The notes: a model not told the origin generated them from the letters alone. Positions 1-9,605 are shown, numbered from the stretch's first letter. The stretch: 64,000 nt of DNA from Bacillus sp. OV166 (GCF_900177675.1 NZ_FXWM01000002.1:1-64000), one strand, 5' to 3'. Program-made: numbers and translations.

Positions 1-1559
1 AGAGTGTGGAAACAAATACTCAAATCTAACTAACCAATAGAATCGACCAGAAACCTATATTTACTTATGGTACGGTTCACCGTAACGGCTCTAACAGCAA
101 ATATGTGAACAGAGGAAGATAGAAGCATATTTGAAAATGAATGCATTTTGGGAACCAAATGCCTCGGAAAAAGTCAAGGAATCTTAAACGGAAGGATTAA
201 GATCAATCATCTTTCGAGTGGCGTGCCTAATAACAATGACCATTATGCTGAATGGTAATCTCCGAATAATTCTCCTAGCCTATATAAATATTGTTATAAT
301 CTACAAATTGATTGAGAGGCTTGGCCCAGAAGTCGTTGTTTTATTAGCCGTAAGGCCGCCAGCCAAACATTTCTATTTCTGAGGCATTAACCCAAGAAAC
401 TTTCACACCTTCGACATAATATAAATCAAACAAAAAATTTGTACTTCGACCAGTTATTTTAAAAGGCATTTATAAACTGCTTTTATTAAGTCAGTTTAGA
501 TAATAGGTGTGGTGTAATTTAGTCCTACTCCCTCTTTTTAGCAGCAATAAAAGAAGCTAAAATAAAAAGGCGTTATTTTCTTGCTCTCCAAAAAAGATTA
601 ATACATGCTGTGGACTCCCAATAACGGAAGTCCAATGTATTTTAGTAAATAAATTGTTTGGGCCTCTTCTCCAAAAATATACCTCCCAAAGCGATTGGCA
701 CAAAATCAAGGAATATACAATTTTTATTTAAAAAGCCATTTGCTTCTAAAACGAATGGCCTTTTTCTTTGGGTTCATTGAATAATTTGAACAAAACTGAT
801 GGTTCTTATATATCACTAATATCTTTAATGTCTTGTACACAAATATGAAAATGTACTCTTTATGTAACTTTTTATAAAAATCTTCGAGTTACTAGTTTGC
901 TGCCTCCCATAGCACCTAAAGTTACTCTGTCATACTACGCTGAATGACTAATCCTCTATGAATAAGTCATGATGAAAAATGATTTGGTAACAAACCAATG
1001 TTACATTTTAAATCAATAAAAGGTAAAGAGACCCTTTTCAAAGGACTTCTTTCCCAGTAAAAGTGCATATTGCATATCGCATATCCTGTTACTAAAAGAA
1101 AAGGTTGTTCAAAAAATCATATATTATTATCAATGAAATAAAAGACAACTTATATTATTTATCATAAGTTAAAATTGACATATATGTTGAATTATATTTT
1201 AAATAATTGTTTAATTTTAGGAATCGGAAAAAATGTACAGAGTACTGGGTCAGGACCGATGTTTATAACAACCAATGTTCGTTCATTACAAATGTCCAGA
1301 GTGTTATAGAATTAAAAAAGAGCGATAATTTTGTCACTCCTCATTTATCCCCTATCTAACTATTTTTACTTGATTTTCCGATAACTTGACTTCAAAGAGT
1401 AGTATTTGAGGGATAAAAAGAAGAGCGACCATCACATCCACTCTTAACTCACGATCTCTCTCTAACTTCCCTACAGCTGAACAGGAAAAACAATCGTTAA
1501 ATACATTTTTTACCCGTAAAATTAGCATTCATTATAGTACTAGGAGTATATTAACTAAA
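1..1559. other. Non-coding stretch upstream of rpoA paralogue
   Basis: I find no gene I can support in this stretch on either strand. It contains a terminator-like inverted repeat at about 728-767 (AAAAAGCCATT pairing with AATGGCCTTTTT), which suggests that a transcription unit once ended here. An AT-rich palindromic motif near 1178-1195 (TTGACATATATGTTGAA) resembles the partition-region repeats at 53-60 kb. A possible -10 box, TATAAT, lies at 1560-1565, 45 bases before the alpha-subunit start, but I see no convincing -35 element. Confidence 0.5.
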
Positions 1560-1609
1560 TATAATAGGTTGTTTTTTGAGTTTATGACTAAAAGGAGTGT
1601 ATAAGTCGG

Positions 1610-2557
1610 ATGTTAAAAATTGAAGTGCCGAGAATTGAAAGGGTTATGATTAGCAAGGATAACAATTATGGAAAGTTTGTCGTTCAACCTCTCATGCGAG
1701 GATTTGGAACGACACTTGGCAACACATTACGTCGCATCCTTTTATCTTCACTCCCCGGTGCCGCTGTCACTTCCATACAAATAGATGGGGTACAGAATGA
1801 ATATTCAACTATTGAAGGGATAGAAGAAGATGTAGCAACCATCATTTTGAACATAAAAAAATTATCTATGAATATTTTCTCTGACGATGAGAAAGAATTG
1901 ATGATTGATGTACATAGAACCAGTACAATAACAGCTGCTGATATTTCTCATGATAGTGATGTAGAGATCTTAAATCCCGACTTACATCTTGCTACCCTTG
2001 AAGAATATGTACATTTTAGAATGCGCCTAACTGCAAAACGTGGACGTGGTTATGTTCCAGCAGAGCAAAACAAACGTGAAGGCCTTCAAGTAGGAGTCAT
2101 ACCAATCGATTCAATCTATACACCGGTTTCACGCGCTAGTTATATAGTTGAAAACACTCGTGTCGGTCAATTGGTTAGTTTTGAAAGGTTATCTTTGGAA
2201 CTTTGGACAGATGGGAGTTTAGGGCCCAGCGAAGCCCTTTCTGAAAGTGCAAAAATGTTTAATGAACATCTATCTATATTAGTAGGACTTAATCCTGAAT
2301 CACAAGATAGCCAAATTATGCTGGAAAGAGAAGAAGTTTCAAAAGAAAAAGAAATGCTTAACCTAACTATTGAGGATTTAGACCTTTCTGTTCGTTCTTT
2401 CAACTGTCTAAAACGCAATGGGATTAATACTATTCATGACTTAGCTAATAAGTCCGAAGAAGATATAAGAAAATTACGTAATTTAGGACAAAAGTCTCTA
2501 AAAGAGATCATAGATAAATTAGAAAGTTTGGATATAATCGTACGCAAAGATGATTAA
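1610..2557 (+). CDS. rpoA: RNA polymerase alpha subunit paralogue
   Basis: Alpha subunit of DNA-directed RNA polymerase, 315 residues, the usual full length for Bacilli. The N-terminal assembly domain (about 1-230) is intact, with the conserved GFGTTLGNTLRRILLSSLPG dimerisation motif at about 32-51. A linker leads to the C-terminal domain (about 245-315), which keeps the VRSFNCLKR and RNLGQKSL motifs used to contact UP-element DNA and activators. The start follows AAGGAG, at a somewhat long spacing. In chromosomes rpoA sits inside the ribosomal protein operon between rpsK and rplQ. Here it stands alone next to a conjugation operon, so it is an extra, mobile copy that could enter the host polymerase. 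The last residues (IIVRKDD) differ slightly from the usual Bacillus ending. No gene is visible in the 309 bases that follow. Confidence 0.95.
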   Translation: MLKIEVPRIERVMISKDNNYGKFVVQPLMRGFGTTLGNTLRRILLSSLPGAAVTSIQIDGVQNEYSTIEGIEEDVATIILNIKKLSMNIFSDDEKELMIDVHRTSTITAADISHDSDVEILNPDLHLATLEEYVHFRMRLTAKRGRGYVPAEQNKREGLQVGVIPIDSIYTPVSRASYIVENTRVGQLVSFERLSLELWTDGSLGPSEALSESAKMFNEHLSILVGLNPESQDSQIMLEREEVSKEKEMLNLTIEDLDLSVRSFNCLKRNGINTIHDLANKSEEDIRKLRNLGQKSLKEIIDKLESLDIIVRKDD

Positions 2558-2866
2558 AATCCATCATTATTTTCCTTGTGATTTCCCCTGAAGCAAAAGT
2601 TCACCGGTATCTCGAAGAAAGTACTAATGGGCGGTAGTTATAAATGATTTTAAATGTAGTAAGTAGGTGATAATTAATTATGAATACCTACTTACTGCAT
2701 GGACAGTGCAATTATGTTTTCCTCCATACTCATGAATTGATTCGTAACCAAATATGCAGATAAAGTATGTTTCATTTTGTTGCTCTCTCAAATTACCAAT
2801 TTCAAATATTTGAATAATCAGAAAATTATTAGTATAATAGAAAAAAGGTCAAGGAGTTGATTTCTT

Positions 2867-3061
2867 ATGGAAAAGAACTTGCTTAATTCACCACAACCTG
2901 AAGTAAATGTCATGGATTCTCTATTTGCTGAAATGGTGTTAGACAAAGCCCTGCGTGATTTCCGAAAAGAGAAAATTCAAAAGAAAATCGACCTGTCCTT
3001 ACGAGACAAAAATAAAGCAGAATTCCTACGATTAACAGAGGAATTAAAGAAAGTTTCTTAA
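2867..3061 (+). CDS. IDEAL domain protein
   Basis: Small 64-residue protein with an IDEAL domain (about residues 19-60): a helical segment AEMVLDKALRDFRKEKIQ followed by the diagnostic IDLSLRDKNKAEFLRLTEEL. This short domain occurs in many Bacillales proteins, alone or at the C terminus of regulators such as the ComK-related and YpiB types, and is thought to mediate protein contacts; its function here is unknown. AAGGAG lies 10 bases before the ATG. The gene ends just before a strong terminator at 3085-3113 and appears to be monocistronic. Confidence 0.8.
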   Translation: MEKNLLNSPQPEVNVMDSLFAEMVLDKALRDFRKEKIQKKIDLSLRDKNKAEFLRLTEELKKVS

Positions 3062-3084
3062 AATTGTTTTATGTAATCGTTCTC

Positions 3085-3113
3085 AAAAGGATCTTCCAGT
3101 CGAAGATCCTTTT
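3085..3113 (+). terminator. Bidirectional intrinsic terminator
   Basis: Perfect 12-bp stem (AAAAGGATCTTC / GAAGATCCTTTT) with the 5-base loop CAGTC. It sits between the convergent IDEAL-domain gene and the conjugation operon. The A-tract and T-tract flanks would let it end transcription from both sides. Confidence 0.85.
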
Positions 3114-3157
3114 ATACTGCTTGTTGAACTATTATTGGACTCGGTGTCGCCTTTTCT

Positions 3158-4000
3158 TTACCTTTTTAATAGAAATCTCCTAGCTACCAGTTTTGTTGTA
3201 CCACCCATTGCCCCCATCATTCCTCTTCCAGAACCCGTTGAATACCACATGTTCCTAAGTACGGACGGACTCTTAATAAGGAGAACACAACATCCCATAA
3301 GTAAAAGGAAATTGAGAAACGTTATATTTTCATTGATTAAAATACTTAGGGCTACAACGAATAAAAAGATTTTCGCAATAATAGTTACAATCTGACTTAA
3401 TAATTCTCTCCACCAGACACCCAAGTATTCATTATCATTAGCAATGACTGATACACAAGCCAATGGAGATAGCAAATACAGGAACATAATATCTGCATGG
3501 AATACAGCAACTGAAAATAAGAATGCTATAAATGCTACTGCAAATACGGCTAATAAGATAAGAAGTGCAGCACCTTGAAAATGGAGTGTATCAAAGTTAT
3601 TTGGATCAAACATATCATTGATTTTTTCCTTGCTAACCTTACTTCCTTCTCCAATCATCCAGTTTCCCATATTATAAGCGACTTGTTCTAACAAGATCTT
3701 TTGAATAAAAGGCATTGCAGGTAACAGTAAGGCGCTTTTTAAGGTATTTACTATAACAGGTCCGTATGAAACGGCATCTCCTGCAGCATTCCTTGACATA
3801 ACCTCTATAATCTTATATAAAATAATGGTTACAGCTATTGTGGAGGTTAAGGCTAGCAAGAAATTATTGACTGTAGTAAAGAACTGAATTTCAGGATTTT
3901 GTTTTAATAACAAATCATTACACATTAGAAGAGCCCATTCAATGAAATCTTCTAACATACCTTGGATAGCCTCAACAATTTTTTCCTTAAAATTAAACAA
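3158..4000 (-). CDS. VirB6/TrbL-like conjugation membrane protein
   Basis: A 280-residue polytopic membrane protein, last gene of the conjugation operon. An amphipathic N-terminal helix is followed by hydrophobic segments at about 45-68, 88-108, 145-178, 182-205 and 212-262. The size, topology and position fit the VirB6/TrbL/TrsL class, which forms part of the inner-membrane channel of type IV secretion. There is no catalytic motif, so the assignment rests on topology and context. The start is TTG, preceded by GAGGTG 7 bases upstream. The C terminus is Gly/Met-rich and then basic. Confidence 0.7.
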   Translation of the reverse strand: MFNFKEKIVEAIQGMLEDFIEWALLMCNDLLLKQNPEIQFFTTVNNFLLALTSTIAVTIILYKIIEVMSRNAAGDAVSYGPVIVNTLKSALLLPAMPFIQKILLEQVAYNMGNWMIGEGSKVSKEKINDMFDPNNFDTLHFQGAALLILLAVFAVAFIAFLFSVAVFHADIMFLYLLSPLACVSVIANDNEYLGVWWRELLSQIVTIIAKIFLFVVALSILINENITFLNFLLLMGCCVLLIKSPSVLRNMWYSTGSGRGMMGAMGGTTKLVARRFLLKR

Positions 4001-4013
4001 GTTTACTCACCTC

Positions 4014-4511
4014 TTATTCAGGGTCTTCAACTCTTACAATTTTCCAAACATGTTCCTGCTTTTCTAGGGTGATTAATTTATGATCAATCTCGTATCGTTC
4101 CATATCAAAAGTGAATCTTTTTTCAGTTTCATTTAAACTGACACTTTTAATTTTTGCACCTTGACTAAATAGTAAGTTTGATTTTGTTTCCCCGTTTGGT
4201 AAGTCTTCAGCTTTGTTTACAGTCAATATATATAATAGTAGTTTTTGACCATCTTTGCTTAGATCCTTAGAGATTGCCTTAGCATTTTTTTCTTTAATTT
4301 TCCCCCATGCAATTTGATTTGCTTCATCACGTGTTTTTGCTTCAGCTAACTTTTCTTCATCATCAAAGGAATTTAAAACACTGTTCATTACCTTTGTTGC
4401 TTTTTCTTGCTCAACCTTTGGATCAAATTGATTACCACTGCCATTACATGCAGCAAGAAAGGTACTTACCATTAATACAAATACAAATATAAGCAAAGCT
4501 TTTTTTTTCAT
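4014..4511 (-). CDS. Conjugation-operon lipoprotein
   Basis: A 165-residue lipoprotein with a type II signal peptide: basic MKKK, a hydrophobic stretch, and the lipobox LAAC with the acylated cysteine at residue 22. The mature domain is charged and may adopt a small alpha/beta fold; I cannot name its family. Its ATG overlaps the stop of the coupling-protein gene (ATGA), which points to translational coupling. Lipoproteins encoded in conjugation operons often take a VirB7-like structural role or block re-entry of the same plasmid; neither can be chosen from sequence. Confidence 0.75.
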   Translation of the reverse strand: MKKKALLIFVFVLMVSTFLAACNGSGNQFDPKVEQEKATKVMNSVLNSFDDEEKLAEAKTRDEANQIAWGKIKEKNAKAISKDLSKDGQKLLLYILTVNKAEDLPNGETKSNLLFSQGAKIKSVSLNETEKRFTFDMERYEIDHKLITLEKQEHVWKIVRVEDPE

Positions 4512-6103
4512 TTTAAAGTGCTCCCCTCTTTTGATGGATTTTCACTGGGAGTTGAATACCTTTGAGAAAAAAAGCTCATTGCAAGTTCTTCTTGCAATTC
4601 AGCCTCTTTTTTTGCTTTCTTTACCTGGTTTTCATGCAATTCAACCTCAGCCTTTTGTAACGCAACTTTCCGATCATTCGAATATATATACTTTTCGTAT
4701 TCTTCTTTTTTATCTTCAAACCAGTCTAATACCTCTTGTGAAGGGCTATTTTGATAGTCTAATTGACTAGCATAAAATGAGTTCGTAACATTGGGAAACA
4801 AGTGATATTGATACGCTTTTTTCGCTCTTATGGGGTGTTTCCCAGTAATGATAATGATGCAATCATCTTTATGCATGGTTAGAATCTCATCTTCATTCAT
4901 TAGATTCCGTGCTGTGTATGAGTAACTTGATGATGAAGAAGTACTTGATGATTTCCCTTTTGATTCTGAAGATGATCCTGTCTCTACTTTGGCGGTTGTT
5001 TTCCCCATTAACTGAGAAAAGTATTTTGCAGTTGTTTCGTTTACATTTCCTAAGCAAATTTTTGTTCCACAGTTACCTAAAATAGATTCAGCTTGTTCCC
5101 GCCCATACTTTTCTTGCAATTGAGTAATGTTTTGAACAATCGTAAGAACCCCAATTCCATACCCCCGGCAGGTTGCTAAGAACCTTTCATAGTCCGGAAA
5201 CTTCCCTAAGTTCGGGAATTCGTCTAAGATAAAAACCACTGGATGAGGGAGTTTTGCCCTGTTTTTAGCACCTACTTTATACAACTCCTGAAACATTTGA
5301 TTAAAAAACAAATTAATTAAACCTTCCCATGTAGAATCCATTACAGGAATAATAACATATAAAGCTATTTTCCTTTTTCCCACATCTCCTAAGAGGAAAT
5401 CTGAGAAACTCGTAAACCGTGAAACCGAACTGGAAGTAAAGTCTCCAATTGTTGTCAGCAAAGAGATGATAATGTTTGCGCGAGTTTTTTCTTGGGACTT
5501 TTTAAATCCTAACTCATATGCTCTTCTTGCTGGATGCGATTTATCTAGTCTTAAAAATTGCTCATCTAATTCACTAGCACCATCATTGCTTTCCTCTGGA
5601 TCAAATTCTTGTAAAAAATCCAAAACACCTTTCATGTTCCGTTGATTGGGCGGCATCTCGTGAACCGCATACAAGATTAATGCTTTTAACAAGCTAAATT
5701 GAGCATTGTACCAAAAATCTTTTCGTTTTGGATCATTTTTAGAAGCAACAATCGCATTGGCTACCGTGGATGCCTGGATTTCCTCCCTGACATAATCAAA
5801 AGGATTATAGCGATCAGAGTACTCCATTTCTGAAAAATTCACCACGTGTACTTCATAACCTTGCCTTCGTTTAACCTCAGACGTCATTTCATAGACCTCA
5901 CCTTTGGGATCTGTAACGACTAAGGAACACTCTTTTTCGTGTAACACATTCGTTACCACATACCCTTGTGTTTTGGAGGATCCTGGACCACCGGCTACAA
6001 AGTGATTTCTGTTGGGAAGGTTTGAATTTGTAGGCTGGACAATAACCGCATGATTCAAAATACCAGCTATGATTCCGTTATTGTCCATATAATTTACAGC
6101 CAT
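4508..6103 (-). CDS. VirD4/TraG-type coupling protein, ATPase part
   Basis: Cytoplasmic ATPase part of a type IV coupling protein, which brings the relaxase-DNA complex to the secretion channel. Walker A GGPGSSKT is at residues 38-45 and Walker B (VVFILDEFPNLGKFP) at about 285-300. The TraG/TraD C-terminal signature around LATCRGYGIGVLTIVQNITQL follows, as does a serine-rich insert near 380. The protein has no membrane helix of its own, which is unusual. The membrane segments and the HGSSRFA motif normally found at the N terminus of this family lie in the preceding gene, which ends one base before this ATG. Its ribosome binding site (GGGGAGAAG) overlaps the end of that gene, so the two halves are probably translated together. 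Confidence 0.92.
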   Translation of the reverse strand: MAVNYMDNNGIIAGILNHAVIVQPTNSNLPNRNHFVAGGPGSSKTQGYVVTNVLHEKECSLVVTDPKGEVYEMTSEVKRRQGYEVHVVNFSEMEYSDRYNPFDYVREEIQASTVANAIVASKNDPKRKDFWYNAQFSLLKALILYAVHEMPPNQRNMKGVLDFLQEFDPEESNDGASELDEQFLRLDKSHPARRAYELGFKKSQEKTRANIIISLLTTIGDFTSSSVSRFTSFSDFLLGDVGKRKIALYVIIPVMDSTWEGLINLFFNQMFQELYKVGAKNRAKLPHPVVFILDEFPNLGKFPDYERFLATCRGYGIGVLTIVQNITQLQEKYGREQAESILGNCGTKICLGNVNETTAKYFSQLMGKTTAKVETGSSSESKGKSSSTSSSSSYSYTARNLMNEDEILTMHKDDCIIIITGKHPIRAKKAYQYHLFPNVTNSFYASQLDYQNSPSQEVLDWFEDKKEEYEKYIYSNDRKVALQKAEVELHENQVKKAKKEAELQEELAMSFFSQRYSTPSENPSKEGSTLK

Positions 6104-6104
6104 T

Positions 6105-6539
6105 TTACTTCTCCCCTTTCGTATCTAGCATACTTGCTTCAAGATCTTTCATAAGTTGTTTTATTGGAACCCTAACTGTCTCGCCATGTTTAAATATTTC
6201 ATGCTTGTGAGCGAATCTACTTGATCCATGAACACCGTATTTGTCTGCTAACTGATATTTACCTTTAGCACCTTTCATAAAAAAAGCAGCATAGAAGGAT
6301 AAAAGGAGCACTGCCACACTACCTAAGAAGAAAAGCGGATTTTTCTCTTCAATCATAAGCGTAGAACTCTCAATCGGATGCAGCAGGTTTTCTGTTATGA
6401 ATTCCTGGTATGGGGCACCAGAAATATTTGCCTTGTGTGCTGCAATAAATGGGAGGATTCCAGCTAAATTGATTACGATCAGTTCAAGAAGGACCAATAA
6501 AAAGATCGTTAACAATAGTCGAATACCAAACATTTTCAT
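6105..6539 (-). CDS. Coupling protein N-terminal membrane part
   Basis: A 144-residue membrane protein with transmembrane segments at about 5-28 and 67-86 and a cytoplasmic tail carrying GVHGSSRFAHKHEIF. That tail matches the HGSARWA-type motif that follows the second membrane helix in ordinary VirD4/TraG proteins. I therefore read this as the detached membrane anchor of the coupling protein encoded just downstream. The TAA stop is separated from the next ATG by one base. Both products are intact and lack other lesions, so this looks like a stable split rather than a recent frameshift, although an error or a recoding site cannot be excluded. Confidence 0.75.
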   Translation of the reverse strand: MKMFGIRLLLTIFLLVLLELIVINLAGILPFIAAHKANISGAPYQEFITENLLHPIESSTLMIEEKNPLFFLGSVAVLLLSFYAAFFMKGAKGKYQLADKYGVHGSSRFAHKHEIFKHGETVRVPIKQLMKDLEASMLDTKGEK

Positions 6540-6579
6540 GGGTTTCTCTCCTTTTGCATTACCGTTGATGACCGCTTAC

Positions 6580-7176
6580 TTAGTTCTGTTCAAAGGGTTC
6601 GAAAGATCCCATTAATTCTAATTTATCAAGTAACCATTTATCCCCATTTTGAACAAGTGTAACCTCATATATTTGATTTTTTCTTGGGAACTCGCTGCCA
6701 CCCACCGAGTATTGTGTTTCCATGTTTACAAGAGCTTTTGCTTGGTCTTTTTCTACAGCACTTAGATATACATTTAAAGCCTTCACTTTATTACTAAATT
6801 CAATTTGTGTACTACCCATTTCTCCTGAAGCCATAAGTTTTGAAATGACTGACTCTGCTAATTTGTTGCGGACCAGATCAAAACGTGCAGCATAAGTTTT
6901 GTTATCATAATTAAATAGTTCTTTAAAGGTTTCATCTACAAAACGTTTAACCTCTTCACTATGTTCAATTTCATAGTAAGATTCATTCTGTCGAAAGGTG
7001 GTAAGGGCTTTTTCCTTTTTATGTGATTCGTCTTTTAACTGAACGATCTGCTTTTTAGAATCTACGGTTTTTTCTTCTGCTTGGGAGACCGTTGCTCTTT
7101 GACCAACGTACATTAAACCCAAGATTACATTTGCCAGAATGGATATCCCTAAAAAGACAGCCAATACTTTATTCAA
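6580..7176 (-). CDS. VirB8-like conjugation protein
   Basis: A 198-residue protein with one N-terminal membrane anchor (about 5-25), a short coiled coil (about 30-65) and an extracytoplasmic domain of about 120 residues. The domain alternates helix and strand and ends with the TLVQNGDKWLLDKLEL strand pair typical of NTF2-like folds. This architecture fits VirB8/TcpC/TraM-type scaffold proteins of Gram-positive type IV systems. The start is TTG after AGGAGG at good spacing. It lies between the cell-wall hydrolase and the coupling-protein pair. No strict sequence motif exists for this family, so confidence is moderate. Confidence 0.65.
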   Translation of the reverse strand: MNKVLAVFLGISILANVILGLMYVGQRATVSQAEEKTVDSKKQIVQLKDESHKKEKALTTFRQNESYYEIEHSEEVKRFVDETFKELFNYDNKTYAARFDLVRNKLAESVISKLMASGEMGSTQIEFSNKVKALNVYLSAVEKDQAKALVNMETQYSVGGSEFPRKNQIYEVTLVQNGDKWLLDKLELMGSFEPFEQN

Positions 7177-7188
7177 GGTGTTTCCCTC

Positions 7189-8244
7189 CTAATCTGCTAC
7201 TCTACCAAAACCAACCAGATGGGATTTCCAATAAGGAGAATCGATATCATGCATTCCAATGCCTGAACCATTTGAATCAAACATTTTCCCGTTCCCCATG
7301 TAAATTCCAACGTGCGTGATATAATTGTCTGTCTCATATGTACCCGTATAAAAAATAAAGTCACCTGGCTTTGCTTCTGCTGGTGGGATTTTAGAAGAAA
7401 CCTCGAATTGTCCTTGAGCAGTTCGTGGCAACTTTATACCAGCCTTAGCAAATGTCCATTGTGTAAAGCCAGAACAGTCAAATCCTGTACCAGGGTTAGC
7501 ACCTGCCCACATATAAGGCCAGCCTACGTATTTTTGTGCTTCTGAAATAATCGCTTTAAATGCCTGCTCCCCCATCGGAGAATAATTCCTCCCCCCCACA
7601 GCAATATCTAGAGGCATGAGGTTTTTCATTACTTTTTGTACATACGTATAGTCTCCGTAACAGTAAGGTGCTCTCCAGTCGGAACAAACCCACTCTTGTT
7701 TGGATGCTTCATTCAAAGAAAATTTTCGGGCTAAATCCACTGAATGTTTACCACCATTTGAAGCAACAAAGTTTATGTATCCAGTACCGAAATTGTAAGA
7801 TTGAACGATCGTAGCAAAATCAACTTCATCTTTTTGCCCTTGTTGTAAAACTGATTTAAAATGTTTAACACCAAAATTGACGGACATAACGGGATCTTGT
7901 ATAGAGTTCGGTGGAAGCCCAGCAGATTCAGAACTTTGCATAATATCTAACGTTTGAGAATTCCCTAATTCTTGATACATAAGAGCTAGAAGGAAATCTG
8001 TGTATTCTGCTATTCCATATTTGCTCGTATATTCACTAACTAATCCTCTCCATTGCGCAATATTTGGTGGGACATCAGCTGCGCCAAATGGTGAATTAAT
8101 GTTCTCAATCGGCTGTTGTTCAGAGGTATTCATTCCAAGCAGCAAACCGGCCATGAGTATGAAAGCGAAAACGACTCCTACTGTGATTTCCTTCCAGTTC
8201 CTAACAACAAAAACAGTCCCCTTAACAGCGGCTAATGCTGCCAC
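7189..8244 (-). CDS. Bifunctional transglycosylase / NlpC-P60 hydrolase (VirB1-like)
   Basis: Peptidoglycan hydrolase that locally opens the cell wall for the conjugation channel, comparable to CwlT and Orf14 of Tn916-type elements. After a membrane anchor (about 20-38) comes a lysozyme-like domain (about 62-205), with the probable catalytic Glu92 in YQELGNS. Next is an NlpC/P60 cysteine peptidase domain (about 225-351), with Cys257 in FDCSGF and the histidine in ITHVGIYMG near 311. The start is GTG, almost touching the end of the preceding gene. The full length of 351 residues matches the family. Confidence 0.92.
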   Translation of the reverse strand: MAALAAVKGTVFVVRNWKEITVGVVFAFILMAGLLLGMNTSEQQPIENINSPFGAADVPPNIAQWRGLVSEYTSKYGIAEYTDFLLALMYQELGNSQTLDIMQSSESAGLPPNSIQDPVMSVNFGVKHFKSVLQQGQKDEVDFATIVQSYNFGTGYINFVASNGGKHSVDLARKFSLNEASKQEWVCSDWRAPYCYGDYTYVQKVMKNLMPLDIAVGGRNYSPMGEQAFKAIISEAQKYVGWPYMWAGANPGTGFDCSGFTQWTFAKAGIKLPRTAQGQFEVSSKIPPAEAKPGDFIFYTGTYETDNYITHVGIYMGNGKMFDSNGSGIGMHDIDSPYWKSHLVGFGRVAD

Positions 8245-8249
8245 TTATT

Positions 8250-9593
8250 TCACCACAATTCTTTATTAATTTTCTCTATCTCGGCTATCGCGTTTTTAAG
8301 TTCCTTGTTTTTGAAATCAAGCTCTTTTTGTTTGTCTTCTGGTTTTACGTTTTCGTTAATCTCTTTTATTTGTTGTTCTAACGTAGCAACTTGATTTTCC
8401 AATTCTTTTTTTCTAATAGTGATCTCTAACTCTTTGCTTTTCAACTTTTCATTTAAACTTTTAGCATCTTCAAGATCTCCATGTTCTGTAAAGGCTTTGC
8501 CCATACGAAGCTGTTGGTCTTTATCTTTTGCAAATGCTTGCATCGATAACAAAGTGCTATAATCATATCTTAGTATTTTCTTTTCAATCTCCAAATAATC
8601 ACTTTCAGCTTTTAACCCTGGTATTTCATCCTTTTTATTCGCTTTATATAAGGCCTCCACAGTGGGTTTAATTAAACGTTTATCGGTATCAATTGCCTTT
8701 TGATACTCACCTTTTTCAAGGTACACCTTCGCAATCTCCTTATTACTGCCATTATTTTTTTTCAAAAAGGAAATGGCTTCATCGAATTTTTCTTCACTTA
8801 GCATTTTATAAAACTTAGATTCTTGTTCAGCCTTTTTAAGTTCCATCGCATGGACCGATTGAATTCTATTTACTGCTGATTTGTTAAGAAAAAGGGCTAA
8901 AACTAAGGCAGACGCACAAATCCCAAACGATATACCCGCCATGATCCTCTTTTGCTTCTTGGTTTTTTGTTGTTCCGTTTCCAATCCGATGAAATGATTG
9001 GTTTCTTCCTTCTGCAGTTTCTTGGAAATCAATCCTTTCAAATCCTCAACAGATTCAGCATTGTCAATTCTAAATAGAAATTCATCTTTTTCCTTTTTTA
9101 AGAGATTACCTTTTTCTCGTTTATATTTTTCATAGGTGAAACGTGAGAACATAGAGATAATTAAAATTTTGTACTGTTCCAGCTTTTCTATATGGTCATC
9201 ATAGGGTAACCATTGATTGCTTCTATATAGGAACTTTAGTGTTTTCATATCTTTAAAGAAAATGTTTCTGGGATGAATCAATACTATCTCTTTTACTTTA
9301 TTTAACGGATCCATCTCCAACAACTCGTTTACTAAGGCCAGACGCAGTACACTTGAATATTCTTTTGCTGTAATGAGTGATTGGTAATCTTCCTCCATCA
9401 CATAGTTGAGAATAAATCGATCGTTTTCTTTTTTTATATCACGTAGAGTAAAGAAATAAGGTGAATCTTCTTGAAGATCTTTTACATCTTCTGATCTTTC
9501 GGCCAACACCTTATTTGCAGGTATTTCCAAACGATAGTGGTTATTTTGATGAATAAATAACGTTCCGAATTCGAATAATTGGATTTTCACCAT
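8250..9593 (-). CDS. EssB/YukC-like membrane protein in conjugation operon
   Basis: A 447-residue protein with a cytoplasmic N-terminal domain (about 1-200), one membrane helix (about 216-237) and a C-terminal part of helical repeats (about 245-385) ending in a long coiled coil (about 385-447). The N-terminal domain resembles the pseudokinase domain of EssB/YukC from type VII secretion. Shared features include the pattern FILNYVMEEDYQSL, a region on the order of RLALVNELLEMDPLN, then HPRNIFFKDMKTLKFLYRS, and an EQYKILIISMFS helix before the membrane. EssB is a core membrane part of the WXG100 secretion machine, so its presence between VirB4 and the cell-wall hydrolase of a type IV operon is unexpected. 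Start GTG with AAGGAAGG upstream. The similarity is judged by eye. Confidence 0.6.
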   Translation of the reverse strand: MVKIQLFEFGTLFIHQNNHYRLEIPANKVLAERSEDVKDLQEDSPYFFTLRDIKKENDRFILNYVMEEDYQSLITAKEYSSVLRLALVNELLEMDPLNKVKEIVLIHPRNIFFKDMKTLKFLYRSNQWLPYDDHIEKLEQYKILIISMFSRFTYEKYKREKGNLLKKEKDEFLFRIDNAESVEDLKGLISKKLQKEETNHFIGLETEQQKTKKQKRIMAGISFGICASALVLALFLNKSAVNRIQSVHAMELKKAEQESKFYKMLSEEKFDEAISFLKKNNGSNKEIAKVYLEKGEYQKAIDTDKRLIKPTVEALYKANKKDEIPGLKAESDYLEIEKKILRYDYSTLLSMQAFAKDKDQQLRMGKAFTEHGDLEDAKSLNEKLKSKELEITIRKKELENQVATLEQQIKEINENVKPEDKQKELDFKNKELKNAIAEIEKINKELW

Positions 9594-9605
9594 TATGTCC
9601 TTCCT

